64,000 bases of DNA from Microbacterium atlanticum (GCF_015277815.1 NZ_CP063813.1:186001-250000), one strand, 5' to 3'; shown: positions 33,186 to 42,672, counted from the first letter of the stretch. Numbers and translations: made by a program. Notes: generated by a model not told the origin, from the letters alone.

Positions 33186-33263
33186 CCTTCCTCCCCCGCA
33201 CCCTCGTGCGGCGGGCCGTCCCCCGGTGCGGAGGTCGCGGGGAGCGGCGTCGGAAGCCGCGGT

Positions 33264-33269
33264 TACGCT
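33264..33269 (+). promoter_or_regulatory. -10 element for leaderless recQ
   Basis: TACGCT, then 7 bases (GGACCAG), then ATG 33277. No ribosome binding site fits before the ATG. Confidence 0.45.
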
Positions 33270-33276
33270 GGACCAG

Positions 33277-35268
33277 ATGACGATCCCGCAGGGCGACCCG
33301 TACGCCGGTCTCGCGTGGGAGGCCGATGAGTTCGCGCCGCCCGACGACGCGTGGGCGCCGCCGGAGGACGGCTGGGCGCCGCCGCCGGATCCGTTCGCCG
33401 CCGGGTCGGCGCCGCTCGATCCGTTCGCCGACGCCGGTCCGCGGCGCGATTTCACGGGCTTCGACGCGCGAGCCGTGCTGAGCGAGGTGTACGGGTACGA
33501 CGCGTTCCGCGGGGAGCAGGGCGCCATCGTCGACCACGTGATCGCCGGCGGAGACGCCGTCGTGCTGATGCCCACCGGCGGCGGCAAGAGCGTGTGCTAC
33601 CAGGTGCCCGCCCTGGTGCGACCGGGCACCGGGCTCGTCGTCAGCCCCCTCATCGCCCTCATGCACGACCAGGTCGACGCCCTCGTCGCCAACGGCGTTC
33701 GTGCGGCCTATCTCAACTCGACCCAGGCGCCCGCCGAGCGGGCGGCCGTCGAGCGCGCGTACCTCGCCGGCGACCTCGACCTCCTCTACGTCGCTCCCGA
33801 GCGGCTCAACACCGAGGCGACCCTCCGGTTCCTCGGGCGGGGAAGGCTGAGCGTCATCGCGATCGACGAGGCGCACTGCGTCTCGCAGTGGGGTCACGAC
33901 TTCCGGCCCGACTATCTGGCGCTCGGTGCGCTCGCCGACCGGTTCCCCGGGGTCCCGCGCCTCGCGCTGACCGCCACCGCGACACCCGCGACGCATCGCG
34001 AGATGACCGAGCGGCTGCAGCTGCCGAAGGCGCGGCACTTCGTGTCGAGCTTCGACCGCCCGAACATCCAGTACCGCATCGAGGCCAAGTCCGACCCGCG
34101 GCGGCAGCTCGTCGCGTTCATCCGCGCGCAGGGCGCCGGCGCGGCGGGCATCGTCTACGCGCTCAGTCGCAAGTCGGTGGAGCAGACGGCCGAGTTCCTG
34201 TCTGCCCAGGGCGTCGACGCGCTGCCGTACCATGCGGGACTCCCCGCCGAGACGCGCAGCGCCAATCAGGCGCGGTTCCTCCGCGAGGACGGCGTCGTGA
34301 TGGTCGCGACCATCGCGTTCGGCATGGGCATCGACAAGCCCGACGTCCGGTTCGTGGCCCACATCGACCTCCCGAAGTCGGTCGAGGGCTACTACCAGGA
34401 GACCGGGCGAGCGGGCCGTGACGGCGAGGCATCCGTCGCCTGGATGGCCTATGGGCTCGGCGACGTCGTGCAGCAGCGCCGCATGATCGACCAGTCGCCC
34501 GGCGATCGCGCCTTCAAGATGCGGCTCGGGCAGCACCTCGATGCGATGCTCGCGCTGTGTGAGACGGTCGGATGCCGCCGCCAGAACCTGCTCGCCTACT
34601 TCGGCGAGCGCTCGCAGCCGTGCGGGAATTGCGACACGTGCCTCGAGGCGCCCGAGACGTGGGACGGCCTCGTGCCCGCGCAGAAGCTCCTCTCCACGAT
34701 CGTGCGGCTGCAGCGTGAGCGCGGCCAAGCGTTCGGCGCCGGCCACCTCATCGACATCCTCCGCGGGGCATCCAACGACCGGATCCGCCAGCAAGGGCAC
34801 GAGTCGCTCTCCACGTACGGGCTGGGGGCGGACCTCAGCGAACAGGACTGGCGCAGCGTGATCCGGCAGCTCCTCGCGCGCGGGGTCCTGGTCGCCCGCG
34901 GCGAGTACGGCACCCTCGCGCTCGGCGAGCCGGCCGCCGGCGTGCTGCGCGGCGAGACCCCGGTGCCGCTGCGCCGCGACGTCATGGGGCGGTCGGGCGG
35001 GGTGGCCCGCGTGCGCAAGACGAATGCGCCCGACACCCTCAACCCGGCGGACGCGGGGGTCTTCGAGGCGCTGCGCGCGTGGCGCGGCGTCGTGGCCAAA
35101 GAGCTGGGCGTTCCCGCGTACATCGTGTTCGGCGATGCGACGCTGCGCGCCCTCGCCGAGCGCCGACCCGAGTCGCTCGCCGATCTCGACGGCGTCGCGG
35201 GCATCGGTGCCAAGAAGCGCGAGGCGTACGGCGAGGCGGTGCTGGCTGTCGTCGCGTCCGCCGCCTGA
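33277..35268 (+). CDS. recQ: RecQ-type ATP-dependent DNA helicase
   Basis: A 663-residue RecQ helicase. An acidic/Pro-rich N-terminal extension of about 55 residues precedes the core: [15 protein letters not shown] (motif I), [18 protein letters not shown] (II with the aromatic-rich loop), LTATATP (III), [12 protein letters not shown] (V) and [10 protein letters not shown] (VI). The zinc-binding domain has [12 protein letters not shown] then CGNCDTC, and residues about 575-655 form an HRDC domain. It unwinds recombination and replication intermediates. ATG 33277 has no ribosome binding site but TACGCT lies 7 bases upstream. The N-terminal extension is not part of classical RecQ. Confidence 0.95.
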   Translation: MTIPQGDPYAGLAWEADEFAPPDDAWAPPEDGWAPPPDPFAAGSAPLDPFADAGPRRDFTGFDARAVLSEVYGYDAFRGEQGAIVDHVIAGGDAVVLMPTGGGKSVCYQVPALVRPGTGLVVSPLIALMHDQVDALVANGVRAAYLNSTQAPAERAAVERAYLAGDLDLLYVAPERLNTEATLRFLGRGRLSVIAIDEAHCVSQWGHDFRPDYLALGALADRFPGVPRLALTATATPATHREMTERLQLPKARHFVSSFDRPNIQYRIEAKSDPRRQLVAFIRAQGAGAAGIVYALSRKSVEQTAEFLSAQGVDALPYHAGLPAETRSANQARFLREDGVVMVATIAFGMGIDKPDVRFVAHIDLPKSVEGYYQETGRAGRDGEASVAWMAYGLGDVVQQRRMIDQSPGDRAFKMRLGQHLDAMLALCETVGCRRQNLLAYFGERSQPCGNCDTCLEAPETWDGLVPAQKLLSTIVRLQRERGQAFGAGHLIDILRGASNDRIRQQGHESLSTYGLGADLSEQDWRSVIRQLLARGVLVARGEYGTLALGEPAAGVLRGETPVPLRRDVMGRSGGVARVRKTNAPDTLNPADAGVFEALRAWRGVVAKELGVPAYIVFGDATLRALAERRPESLADLDGVAGIGAKKREAYGEAVLAVVASAA

Positions 35269-35407
35269 CCCCCGAAGTCTCCTCACCCGTACTCGACGCG
35301 TGGCGCGCCGCCGCCCGCCGTCGGACCGCGCCTCGCCGCGGTTCGTCCGACTCCCGGTCGCGCCCCCGACGTCCGACCGCCCGTCGGCGCGGCGCGGGCC
35401 GGACGAG

Positions 35408-35477
35408 TGCACGCCTTGGCGCCGAGCGCACGGCTTGGTCCTGTGCCCAACCCGTGCGCTCGCCGACAACCCGTGCA
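35408..35477. terminator. Nested palindrome between recQ and an acetyltransferase
   Basis: An inner perfect 11-bp stem CGAGCGCACGG (35423-35433) / CCGTGCGCTCG (35452-35462), and an outer pair TGCACG (35408-35413) / CGTGCA (35472-35477). The genes are convergent, so it can terminate both. The same two words occur in the element at 41429-41508. Confidence 0.6.
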
Positions 35478-35505
35478 GCGGGCGCGGGATGCGCGCTCCC
35501 CGGGG

Positions 35506-35964
35506 TCAGAGCTCCTGCGAGTAGAAGAACGCGCGCTCGTCGGTGTCGGGATCGACTCCCGAGAAGCCGTGGCGCTCATAGAAGCGCTGGGCATCGACGT
35601 CACCCTCGTCGACGTTGATCTCGATCGCCGATACCCCGGCGCGGCGGCAGTCCGCCACGAGGCGGTCGACGATCGCGCCGCCGACGCCCCCGCCGCGCGC
35701 ACGGGGTGCGACGTACATCTCGTCGAGCAGCGCGACCGGTCCCGGATACCAGACGTTGGGCCGCACGGTCACGAGCGCGACGCCGACCGCCGGCTCGCCG
35801 CCGAGCAGCGCGAACGTCTCGGCGCCGGCGAGGAGGACGCGGAGGCGCTCGGCCAGCACTGCCGTGCCCGGAGAGGGCGTGTCGAACTCGCTGTTGAAAT
35901 CGTGCAGCAGCGCGGCGACGACCTCGGCGTCGTCGACCGTGGCTCTACGCACCGGCGCCACCAT
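35506..35964 (-). CDS. GNAT family N-acetyltransferase
   Basis: A 152-residue GNAT protein: RRATVDDAEVVAALLHDF, a central LLDEMYVAPRARGGGVGGAIVDRL containing the acetyl-CoA motif (R-x-x-G-V-G), AIEINVDEGDVDAQRFYERHGF (the family's C-terminal block) and a short tail. Complete. ATG 35964 is preceded by TACGGT and 7 bases, with no ribosome binding site, so a leaderless start is likely. The target is unknown. Confidence 0.88.
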   Translation of the reverse strand: MVAPVRRATVDDAEVVAALLHDFNSEFDTPSPGTAVLAERLRVLLAGAETFALLGGEPAVGVALVTVRPNVWYPGPVALLDEMYVAPRARGGGVGGAIVDRLVADCRRAGVSAIEINVDEGDVDAQRFYERHGFSGVDPDTDERAFFYSQEL

Positions 35965-35971
35965 GGACACC

Positions 35972-35977
35972 ACCGTA
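35972..35977 (-). promoter_or_regulatory. -10 element for leaderless GNAT gene
   Basis: TACGGT on the minus strand, 7 bases upstream of ATG 35964. Confidence 0.4.
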
Positions 35978-36096
35978 AAGACCCGAGGGCGTTCCCCGCC
36001 AGGGTTTCCCGGCAACGGCGGCGGAAACCGGGACGGCGGCAGGCGAACCCCTAGGCTGACATCGGCGGACGACGGAGCCCGCCGTGGGGAGCGACG

Positions 36097-37803
36097 GTGT
36101 CCGCGAGCAACATCGAGATCGCACAGCAGGCCGAGCTCTGGCCGATCACCCGGATCGCCGAGCGGCTCGGCATCCCGGACGACGAGCTCGAGCCGTACGG
36201 CCGCTACAAGGCGAAGGTGTCGCTGAATCATTTGCGCACGCTGCGCGACAAGCCCCGGGGCCGCCTGGTGCTGATGACCGCCGTCTCGCCGACGCCCGCC
36301 GGCGAGGGCAAGACCACGACGACCGTCGGCCTCGGCGACGCGCTCACCCGCATCGGGGAGCGCGCGATGATCTGCCTGCGCGAGCCGGCGCTGGGGCCGG
36401 TATTCGGCATGAAGGGCGGGGCTGCGGGCGGCGGGTACGCGCAGGTCGTGCCGATGGAAGACATCAACCTCCACTTCACGGGCGACTTCTCGGCCATCGC
36501 CATCGCGACCAATCTGCTCGCGGCGCTGATCGACAACCACGTGCACCATGGCAACCAGCTGGGCATCGACGTGCGGCGCGTGACGTGGCGGCGCGTGCTC
36601 GATGTCAACGACCGCGCCCTGCGCGACACCGTCGTCGGGCTCGGCGGCCCTGGCAACGGCTATCCGCGCGAGGCGGGCTTCGACATCGTCGTGGCCAGCG
36701 AGGTGATGGCCATCTTCTGCCTGGCCACCGACCTCGCCGACCTCAAGGAGCGGCTCGGCGAGATCGTCGTCGCCTACACGCGCGACCGCCGGGCGGTCCG
36801 CGCGCGCGACCTGCAGGCGCACGGCGCGATGGCGGCGGTGCTGCGCGACGCCCTCGCACCCAACCTCGTGCAGACCCTCGAGCACACGCCGGCGTTCGTG
36901 CACGGCGGGCCGTTTGCCAACATCGCGCATGGGTGCAACTCGTACCTCGCCACCGATTCGGCGCTGCGCATGGCGGACTACGTCGTCACCGAAGCCGGAT
37001 TCGGTGCGGATCTCGGCGCCGAGAAGTTCGTCGACATCCTGTGCCGCACGACGGGCCTGCGGCCAGACGTCGCCGTCGTCGTCGCCACCGTGCGCGCCAT
37101 GAAGTACCACGGCGGCGTCGAGGTGGCCGACCTCGCTCGCGAAGACGTCGCCGCCCTCGAGCGCGGAACGGCCAACCTCGTCCGGCACCTCGAGACCGTG
37201 CGCGAGACGTGGGGCATACCCGCCGTCGTCGCCATCAACCATCGCGCGGAGGACACGGATGCCGAGATCGCGGCGCTCATCGCCGCCGCCGACGCGGTCG
37301 GGGTGAAAGCGGTCGTGGCTCGGCACTTCGCGCAGGGCGGCGCCGGCGCCGAGGAGCTCGCACGCGAAGTGGTGCGGCTGTGCGCCGAGTCGGATGCCGC
37401 GCCGGTCGACGCGCGAGCGCCGAAGAGCGGGCTCCGATTCACCTACCCCGACGACGCGACGCTCTGGCAGAAGATGACGGCCATCGCGACACGCATCTAC
37501 GGGGCATCCGAAGTCACGGCCTCGACGACGGTGCGCGCCCAGATCAAGCGCCTGCAGGACGAGGGGTACGGCGGCTACCCGGTGTGCGTCGCCAAGACGC
37601 AGTACTCCTTCTCCACCGACCCGAAGCTCCGGGGCGCCCCGACCGGGCACGCCGTCGACGTCCGCGAGGTGCGCCTGGCCGCCGGCGCGCGGTTCGTGGT
37701 CATGGTGTGCGGCGACATCATGACGATGCCCGGCCTTCCGGCCGTGCCGGCGGCGAACAGCATCGACGTCGACGCGGACGGCAGGATCGTCGGGCTCTTC
37801 TGA
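36097..37803 (+). CDS. fhs: Formate-tetrahydrofolate ligase
   Basis: A 568-residue enzyme that makes 10-formyl-THF from formate, THF and ATP. The P-loop [13 protein letters not shown] lies near residue 68, followed by the typical [22 protein letters not shown] and [11 protein letters not shown], then THF-binding elements such as [10 protein letters not shown] and [14 protein letters not shown], and the closing [12 protein letters not shown]. Length and motifs are complete. GTG 36097 follows GGGGAG by 5 bases; a TAGGCT box about 45 bases upstream is a fair -10. It supplies one-carbon units and stands alone rather than with other folate genes. Confidence 0.96.
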   Translation: MSASNIEIAQQAELWPITRIAERLGIPDDELEPYGRYKAKVSLNHLRTLRDKPRGRLVLMTAVSPTPAGEGKTTTTVGLGDALTRIGERAMICLREPALGPVFGMKGGAAGGGYAQVVPMEDINLHFTGDFSAIAIATNLLAALIDNHVHHGNQLGIDVRRVTWRRVLDVNDRALRDTVVGLGGPGNGYPREAGFDIVVASEVMAIFCLATDLADLKERLGEIVVAYTRDRRAVRARDLQAHGAMAAVLRDALAPNLVQTLEHTPAFVHGGPFANIAHGCNSYLATDSALRMADYVVTEAGFGADLGAEKFVDILCRTTGLRPDVAVVVATVRAMKYHGGVEVADLAREDVAALERGTANLVRHLETVRETWGIPAVVAINHRAEDTDAEIAALIAAADAVGVKAVVARHFAQGGAGAEELAREVVRLCAESDAAPVDARAPKSGLRFTYPDDATLWQKMTAIATRIYGASEVTASTTVRAQIKRLQDEGYGGYPVCVAKTQYSFSTDPKLRGAPTGHAVDVREVRLAAGARFVVMVCGDIMTMPGLPAVPAANSIDVDADGRIVGLF

Positions 37804-37827
37804 CGCCCGGGCTCGGTGCGGACCCCG

Positions 37828-38655
37828 TCATGCCGGCGGGAAGGAGCGGACGCGCTGCACCCGCAGCACATGCGGGAGTGCGGAAGAGTCACGGATGCCG
37901 CCGGCCCGCGGGAACTCGTACACGTCGAGCATGAGCTGCACGGGGTAGTCGATCCTCTGCTGCACCGTCTTGACCCACCGTCCGTCGATGAAGAAGCGCA
38001 GCTGATCGGGTGTCCACTCCACCGCGTAGTCGTGGAAGTCCGTCAGGTCGCCGTCGACGCGGATCTTCTCGAAGTCCTCGCGCAGCCGCGGGTCGTTCTG
38101 CGGCTTGACGCCCACGCCCACCCAGCCGCCGTCGTCGTCGAGGTCGCTGCCGAAGATCTCGGCGATGCAGATCTCGCCGCAGTCCTCGGGGCGATCCTCG
38201 AAGCCGATCGGCCAGAACGCGACCATCGCGTCGGGATGCCGGATGGCGGCGAGCCTGACCTCGATGACGCCGTGGCGCACGAGCCAGAGCCGGCGCTCCG
38301 GCTGCTCCTGCCGCACCGTGAGCCCACGCCGGAAGCGGTGCTGTCCGATCCCGCTGCCCGGCGGCCCCGAGTGCTGCCCGGTCTGCAGGTGCGACACGCG
38401 CAGCTCGCCGTCGAGGTCAGGCGCCCACGGCGGGGTGTCGGCGTCGATCCTCAGCTCGAGACCGCCGGACCCGAGCTGCCACCGTGCCGCCGCGGCATCC
38501 CGCGTCGACCAGTGCGGTGTGTAGAACGGCCACCAGCGCTGGGAGTCGAGTGTCGGCGACGCGAACGTCTCGTCGACGTCGGGCACGCGGCCGGTGAGGT
38601 CGAGCGGGGACATGTCGAGCACCATCGGATCCATTGTCGGCGGGACCCCCGACAT
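37828..38655 (-). CDS. GH16-like protein with altered active site
   Basis: A 275-residue concanavalin-like beta sandwich resembling glycoside hydrolase family 16 (laminarinase/lichenase type): HGVIEVRLAAIRHPDAMVAFW as the strand before the active site and DFHDYAVEWTPDQLRFFIDG after it, both typical. The catalytic stretch normally reads E-x-D-x-x-E or ExDxE; here it is GEICIAEIFG, so the two Glu remain but the Asp between them is Cys. It has no signal peptide. Activity is therefore doubtful. Start at 38655 is uncertain; ATGs at 38634, 38625 and 38613 are also possible. It ends 24 bases from fhs. Confidence 0.75.
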   Translation of the reverse strand: MSGVPPTMDPMVLDMSPLDLTGRVPDVDETFASPTLDSQRWWPFYTPHWSTRDAAAARWQLGSGGLELRIDADTPPWAPDLDGELRVSHLQTGQHSGPPGSGIGQHRFRRGLTVRQEQPERRLWLVRHGVIEVRLAAIRHPDAMVAFWPIGFEDRPEDCGEICIAEIFGSDLDDDGGWVGVGVKPQNDPRLREDFEKIRVDGDLTDFHDYAVEWTPDQLRFFIDGRWVKTVQQRIDYPVQLMLDVYEFPRAGGIRDSSALPHVLRVQRVRSFPPA

Positions 38656-38671
38656 CCTCGGCGGCGCCGGC

Positions 38672-39031
38672 TCAGCGGTCCGTGACCAGGATGGTGTTGC
38701 CGTCGGGGTCGGTCGCCGTGAAGAAGAGGCAACGACCGGGATCGCCGAGCACCTCGCTCGGGTGTGCGCCGAGGCGGGCGAGCAGTTCGTGCACCGGTTC
38801 GAGGTCGTCGACGCGGAAGCTGCATGTCGCCCACGGCAGACCGGGGACGACCTCGATGCCGCTCCTGGGCCCCATCAGCGTCACCTGGCCGTGCGACCCG
38901 GCGAGCACGCTCGAGAAGTCCGACTCCTCGACGATCTCGAGGCCGAACACGTCCGCGAACCAGTGCGCGCCCGCCCGGGGGTCGCGCACCGGGATGAACG
39001 CCGTCGTGATGGCCGTCGGAGGGGGCGTCAT
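38672..39031 (-). CDS. VOC family protein (glyoxalase/bleomycin-resistance type)
   Basis: A 119-residue single VOC domain: TAFIPVRDPRAGAHWFADVFGLEIV, VTLMGPRSG, CSFRVDDLEPVHELLARLG and LFFTATDPDGNTILV, in the order typical for one VOC module that dimerises. ATG 39031 is preceded by TAGGCT and 6 bases, so the gene is probably leaderless. The GH16-like gene follows 16 bases downstream and may be co-transcribed. Substrate unknown. Confidence 0.88.
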   Translation of the reverse strand: MTPPPTAITTAFIPVRDPRAGAHWFADVFGLEIVEESDFSSVLAGSHGQVTLMGPRSGIEVVPGLPWATCSFRVDDLEPVHELLARLGAHPSEVLGDPGRCLFFTATDPDGNTILVTDR

Positions 39032-39037
39032 GCGCCC

Positions 39038-39043
39038 AGCCTA
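39038..39043 (-). promoter_or_regulatory. -10 element for leaderless VOC gene
   Basis: TAGGCT on the minus strand, 6 bases upstream of ATG 39031. Confidence 0.45.
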
Positions 39044-39090
39044 CGAGCGGAGGTCGCCGCCCGGAATGCGTGGTGCATCGCCGGCGACGG

Positions 39091-39161
39091 CGACACGCCG
39101 ATGGCCGGCGCCTCCGCGCGGCGTGTCGCGCGACCGAGCATGCACGGCGCACGCGCGGAGG
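39091..39161. repeat. Competing intergenic hairpins
   Basis: CGACACGCCG (39091-39100) pairs with CGGCGTGTCG (39119-39128), and CCTCCGCGCG (39111-39120) pairs with CGCGCGGAGG (39152-39161). The two perfect 10-bp stems overlap and exclude each other. They lie in the 283-bp divergent gap before the acyl-CoA oxidase gene; no gene is seen in that gap. Confidence 0.5.
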
Positions 39162-39241
39162 CCGGATGCCGCCGCTGTGCCCCTCGCACAACGCGAGGCC
39201 GAGGCATCCGCCCTGGAAGTTGTAGACATCCGCTATTCGCG

Positions 39242-39270
39242 TTGATGACCGCTTGTGGGAGTTCTACGGT
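39242..39270 (+). promoter_or_regulatory. Promoter of the acyl-CoA oxidase gene
   Basis: TTGATG (39242-39247), a 17-bp spacer and TACGGT (39265-39270), with correct spacing. The expected leader is about 38 bases and holds GAGAGG, 8 bases before ATG 39315. Confidence 0.65.
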
Positions 39271-39314
39271 CGAAGAGAACGTGATCCTGTCCATTGCACC
39301 GAGAGGTGATGCAC

Positions 39315-41420
39315 ATGGCTGACGCCGCCGTCCGCACCAAGAAGCCCGCCACCAGCAAGCGCACGCCCGCCGGCGGCGCGCCTGTCGCGCCGCACACCGC
39401 GGCTGAGGCATCCGAGCCCCGTATCGACATCGCCGCGGTCACCGACCTGCTCCTGGGCACCTGGGCCGACACGCGCCGCGAGGCACGCGAGATGATCAAG
39501 GACCCGGTGTTCTGGCGTATCGAAGGGCAGTCGATGTCCGAGCAGCGCGAGCGCGTGCTCGCCCAGTTGCGCCTGCTCGTGGACCACGGCGGCTCGCGCC
39601 GCGCGTTCCCCGAGAAGTTCGGCGGTCTGAGCGACAACGGCGCGAACATCGCCGGCTTCCAGGAGCTCGTGCTCGCCGACCCCAGTCTGCAGATCAAGTC
39701 GGGCGTGCAGTGGGGCCTCTTCGGCTCGGCCATCTTCCAGCTCGGCACCGAGAAGCACCACGAGGAGTGGCTCCCCGCGGTGATCGACGTGAGCCTCCCC
39801 GGCGCGTTCGCGATGACCGAGACCGGGCACGGATCGGATGTGGCGGCGATCGGCACCACCGCGACCTATGACGTCGACACCGAGGAGTTCGTGATCCACA
39901 CGCCGTTCCGCGGCGCCTACAAGGACTACCTCGGCAATGCGGCTCTGCACGGCAAGGCGGCGACGGTGTTCGCGCAGCTGATCACCGGCGGCGTCAACTA
40001 CGGCGTGCACTGCTTCTTCGTGCCCATCCGCGACGACGAGGGCAACATGATGCCCGGCATCATCAGCGAGGACGACGGCGTCAAGGGCGGCCTCAACGGC
40101 ATCGACAACGGGCGCCTCGCGTTCGACCAGGTGCGGGTGCCGCGCTTCAACCTGCTCGACCGTTACGGGCAGGTCGCGGCCGACGGCACCTACACGTCCG
40201 AGATCGCCAGCCCCGGCCGCCGCTTCTTCACCATGCTCGGCGCTCTCGTGCAGGGCCGCGTCTCGCTCGACGGCGCCGCCACGACCGGCGCGGCGCTCGC
40301 GCTCCACATCGCAGTGACCTACGCCAACCAGCGCCGGCAGTTCGACTCCGGCGCCGGCACCGACGAAGTCGTGCTGCTGGACTACGGCAAGCACCAGCGG
40401 CGCCTGCTGCCCCTCCTCGCGCAGAACTACGCGCAGTTCTTCAGCACCGACGAGCTGTTGAAGAAGTTCGACGGCGTCTTCTCGGGCCGCCACGACACGC
40501 CCGAGGAGCGCGAAGACCTCGAGACGCTCGCCGCGGCGCTCAAGCCGCTGTCGACGTGGAACGCGCTGGACACCATCCAGGAGGCCCGCGAGGCGTGCGG
40601 CGGCTCGGGGTTCCTCGCCGAGAACCGCATGGTGGGCCTCCACCACGACCTCGACGTGTATGTCACCTTCGAGGGCGACAACAACGTCCTGCTCCAGCTC
40701 GTCGGCAAACGCCTGCTGGCCGACTACGCCACGCAGTTCAAGGGAGCGGATGCCGCGACCCTCGCCCGCTTCGCCGTCGGCCAGACCGCGGGCAAGGTGT
40801 TCCACGGTGCGGGCCTGCGGCAGCTGGGCCAGGCGGTGGCCGATTTCGGCTCGACCGCACGCTCGGTGGAGCTGGGCCTGCGGGCCGACCAGCAGCACGA
40901 GCTGCTCGCCGGTCGCGTGCAGCAGATGGTGGCCGACGTCGCCGCCGCACTGCGCCCCGCGTCGAAGCTGTCGCCCGCCGAGGCGGCAGCCCTGTTCAAC
41001 AGCCACCAGGCCGAGCTCATCGAGGCGGCCCGCGCGCACGGCGAGCTGCTGCAGTGGGAGGCGTTCACCGACGGGGTGAACGGCATCTCCGACGAGGGCA
41101 CGAAGCGCGTCCTGACGTGGCTGCGTGACCTCTTCGGCCTGCACCTCATCGAGAAGCACCTCGCGTGGTACCTCATCAACGGCCGGCTGTCGGCTCAGCG
41201 CGCGGCATCCGTCTCCCGCTACATCGACCGGCTCGCGGGGCGCCTGCGGCCGCACGCGCAGGATCTCGTCGACGCCTATGGGTTCGCGCCCGAGCACGTG
41301 CGCGCGCCGATCGCGTCCGGCGCCGAGCAGAAGCGTCAGGACGAGGCGCGCGAGTACTACCGTGCGCTCGCCGCGTCGGGCGAAGCGCCGGTCTCGGAGA
41401 AGTCGCTCAAGAAGAAGTAG
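39315..41420 (+). CDS. Acyl-CoA oxidase/dehydrogenase family protein
   Basis: A 701-residue flavoprotein of the acyl-CoA oxidase type: an N-terminal helical domain with FRAMxEK-like segment RRAFPEKFGGL, beta domain FAMTETGHGSDVAAIGTTATYD (FAD/substrate), then a long two-part helical C-terminus with ACGGSGFLAENRMV and VYVTFEGDNNVLLQLVGKRLL, whose Glu in EGDN is the oxidase catalytic base. Oxidases pass electrons to O2, giving H2O2. It ends with three lysines. ATG 39315 is chosen for GAGAGG upstream. It is not next to other beta-oxidation genes. Confidence 0.9.
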   Translation: MADAAVRTKKPATSKRTPAGGAPVAPHTAAEASEPRIDIAAVTDLLLGTWADTRREAREMIKDPVFWRIEGQSMSEQRERVLAQLRLLVDHGGSRRAFPEKFGGLSDNGANIAGFQELVLADPSLQIKSGVQWGLFGSAIFQLGTEKHHEEWLPAVIDVSLPGAFAMTETGHGSDVAAIGTTATYDVDTEEFVIHTPFRGAYKDYLGNAALHGKAATVFAQLITGGVNYGVHCFFVPIRDDEGNMMPGIISEDDGVKGGLNGIDNGRLAFDQVRVPRFNLLDRYGQVAADGTYTSEIASPGRRFFTMLGALVQGRVSLDGAATTGAALALHIAVTYANQRRQFDSGAGTDEVVLLDYGKHQRRLLPLLAQNYAQFFSTDELLKKFDGVFSGRHDTPEEREDLETLAAALKPLSTWNALDTIQEAREACGGSGFLAENRMVGLHHDLDVYVTFEGDNNVLLQLVGKRLLADYATQFKGADAATLARFAVGQTAGKVFHGAGLRQLGQAVADFGSTARSVELGLRADQQHELLAGRVQQMVADVAAALRPASKLSPAEAAALFNSHQAELIEAARAHGELLQWEAFTDGVNGISDEGTKRVLTWLRDLFGLHLIEKHLAWYLINGRLSAQRAASVSRYIDRLAGRLRPHAQDLVDAYGFAPEHVRAPIASGAEQKRQDEAREYYRALAASGEAPVSEKSLKKK

Positions 41421-41428
41421 ACCGCGGG

Positions 41429-41508
41429 GCGAGCGCACGGCCTCGTCGCGACTGCACGAGCAGCGCGCGCCGCGGCGCCGTGCACTCGACGGCAGATCGT
41501 GCGCTCGC
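41429..41508. terminator. Nested palindrome between convergent genes
   Basis: Outer arms GCGAGCGCAC (41429-41438) and GTGCGCTCGC (41499-41508) pair perfectly; inner TGCACG and CGTGCA words pair as well. The words CGAGCGCACGG and GAGTGCACG are shared, in swapped nesting, with the element at 35408-35477. Confidence 0.6.
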
Positions 41509-41543
41509 GCGGCGAGGTCGGGGCGGATGCCTCGCAACCTCGG

Positions 41544-41951
41544 TCAGTCGGCCGACCAGCCGCACATGCCGCACTCGCCCGTCGCCGAGACCTCGACGAA
41601 GCAGTTCGGGCAGATGGCCCGCTGCCGTTCGGGCACGACGGGCTTCGCGGGACGACGCTCGGCGGCGGGGCGCGATGAGCTGCGGGAAGCGCTGCGCACG
41701 CCGGGCGCGGCCATGGCCGGGGCGGGGCGCTGGATGACCGGGCGGTGCTCGGCGCAGTAGAACCGCACGTAGCCGTCGTGGTTCTTGGGGTGGCGGTGCT
41801 TGTACGCCCACAGCTCGGTGCGCGGCAGCGGCTCGGAACCGGCGCCGCACGTGAAGCACCGGGTGGGGTCGCCGGGAACGACGTCGGCGACGAGCACCAG
41901 CGTGTCGAAGGGGATGGCGTCGCGCCAGTCCGACGAGGCGACGATCTTCAC
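41544..41951 (-). CDS. Zinc-ribbon protein of unknown function
   Basis: A 135-residue protein with two probable zinc sites: CFTCG followed by FYCAEH in the first half, and a terminal ribbon CPNCF...CGMCG. Between them lies a basic, Ala/Arg-rich linker. GTG 41951 is used because GGAAGGAA lies 5 bases upstream; the frame is open far beyond it but without sense. Proteins of this kind bind metal or nucleic acid; no partner gene is adjacent. Not assigned. Confidence 0.7.
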   Translation of the reverse strand: MKIVASSDWRDAIPFDTLVLVADVVPGDPTRCFTCGAGSEPLPRTELWAYKHRHPKNHDGYVRFYCAEHRPVIQRPAPAMAAPGVRSASRSSSRPAAERRPAKPVVPERQRAICPNCFVEVSATGECGMCGWSAD

Positions 41952-42059
41952 GGCGGTTCCTTCCTGCGCCGGGCTGAACGGCCCGACGTTCCACGGTACG
42001 CGACGTGCCGGGCATCCCGGAACCGGGAGCGCACGCCGGTGCGCCGGCCCGGACGGACG

Positions 42060-42099
42060 GATGCCGCGGCGATGCGGTCTCCCGCACCGCCGCGGCATC
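42060..42099 (-). terminator. Terminator hairpin after the DJ-1/PfpI gene
   Basis: GATGCCGCGGCG (42060-42071) and CGCCGCGGCATC (42088-42099) form a perfect 12-bp stem with a 16-base loop, 13 bases past the stop. It shares the GATGCCGCGG word with the stems at 19727 and 28770. Confidence 0.6.
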
Positions 42100-42111
42100 G
42101 CATGGCAGACG

Positions 42112-42660
42112 TCAGGCGGTCTGGCCGGAGTGCGTGCCCTCGGCGATCTCTTCGACGACCTTGGCATTGAAGGCAGGAAGGTCGTCGGGGGTCCGGCTCG
42201 ATACCAGGCCCTGGTCGACCACGACCTCTTCGTCGACCCACGTCGCCCCGGCGTTGCGCAGGTCGGTCTTGAGGCTGGGGTAGCTCGTCAGCGTGCGGCC
42301 GTTCACGACGTCGGCCTCGACGAGCAGCCAGCCGCCGTGGCAGATGACGCCGACCGGCTTGTGCTGCTCGAAGAACGCCCGGCCGAACGCGACGGCGTCC
42401 GCGTCCATCCGCAGGTGGTCGGCGTTGACGACGCCGCCCGGGAGCACGAGCGCGTCGTACTCGGAGGCATCCGCCTGCGACGCCGACAGATCCACCGACT
42501 GCCGGTGGCCGTTCTTGCCCTCGATCTCGCCACCCTCAGGCGCCACCATCACGGCGGTGGCGCCGGCGGAGGTCACCGCCTCCCACGGGGAGGTGAGCTC
42601 ACTGTCTTCGTACCCGTTCGTCGCGAGGAACGCGACCTTCTTTCCGGTGAGATCAGTCAT
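42112..42660 (-). CDS. DJ-1/PfpI family protein
   Basis: A 182-residue protein of the DJ-1/PfpI superfamily (YhbO/PfpI type). It has AFLATNGYEDSELTSP (Glu that polarises the nucleophile), ALVLPGGVVNADHLR, and the nucleophile elbow GVICHGGWLLV with Cys-His. Related enzymes act in stress protection, with glyoxalase or chaperone-like activity. Complete length. ATG 42660 is preceded by TAACGT and 6 bases with no ribosome binding site. It is divergent from the 3-methyladenine glycosylase gene, both apparently leaderless. Confidence 0.9.
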   Translation of the reverse strand: MTDLTGKKVAFLATNGYEDSELTSPWEAVTSAGATAVMVAPEGGEIEGKNGHRQSVDLSASQADASEYDALVLPGGVVNADHLRMDADAVAFGRAFFEQHKPVGVICHGGWLLVEADVVNGRTLTSYPSLKTDLRNAGATWVDEEVVVDQGLVSSRTPDDLPAFNAKVVEEIAEGTHSGQTA

Positions 42661-42666
42661 GCCGCC

Positions 42667-42672
42667 ACGTTA
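42667..42672 (-). promoter_or_regulatory. -10 element for leaderless DJ-1/PfpI gene
   Basis: TAACGT on the minus strand, 6 bases upstream of ATG 42660. Confidence 0.45.
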
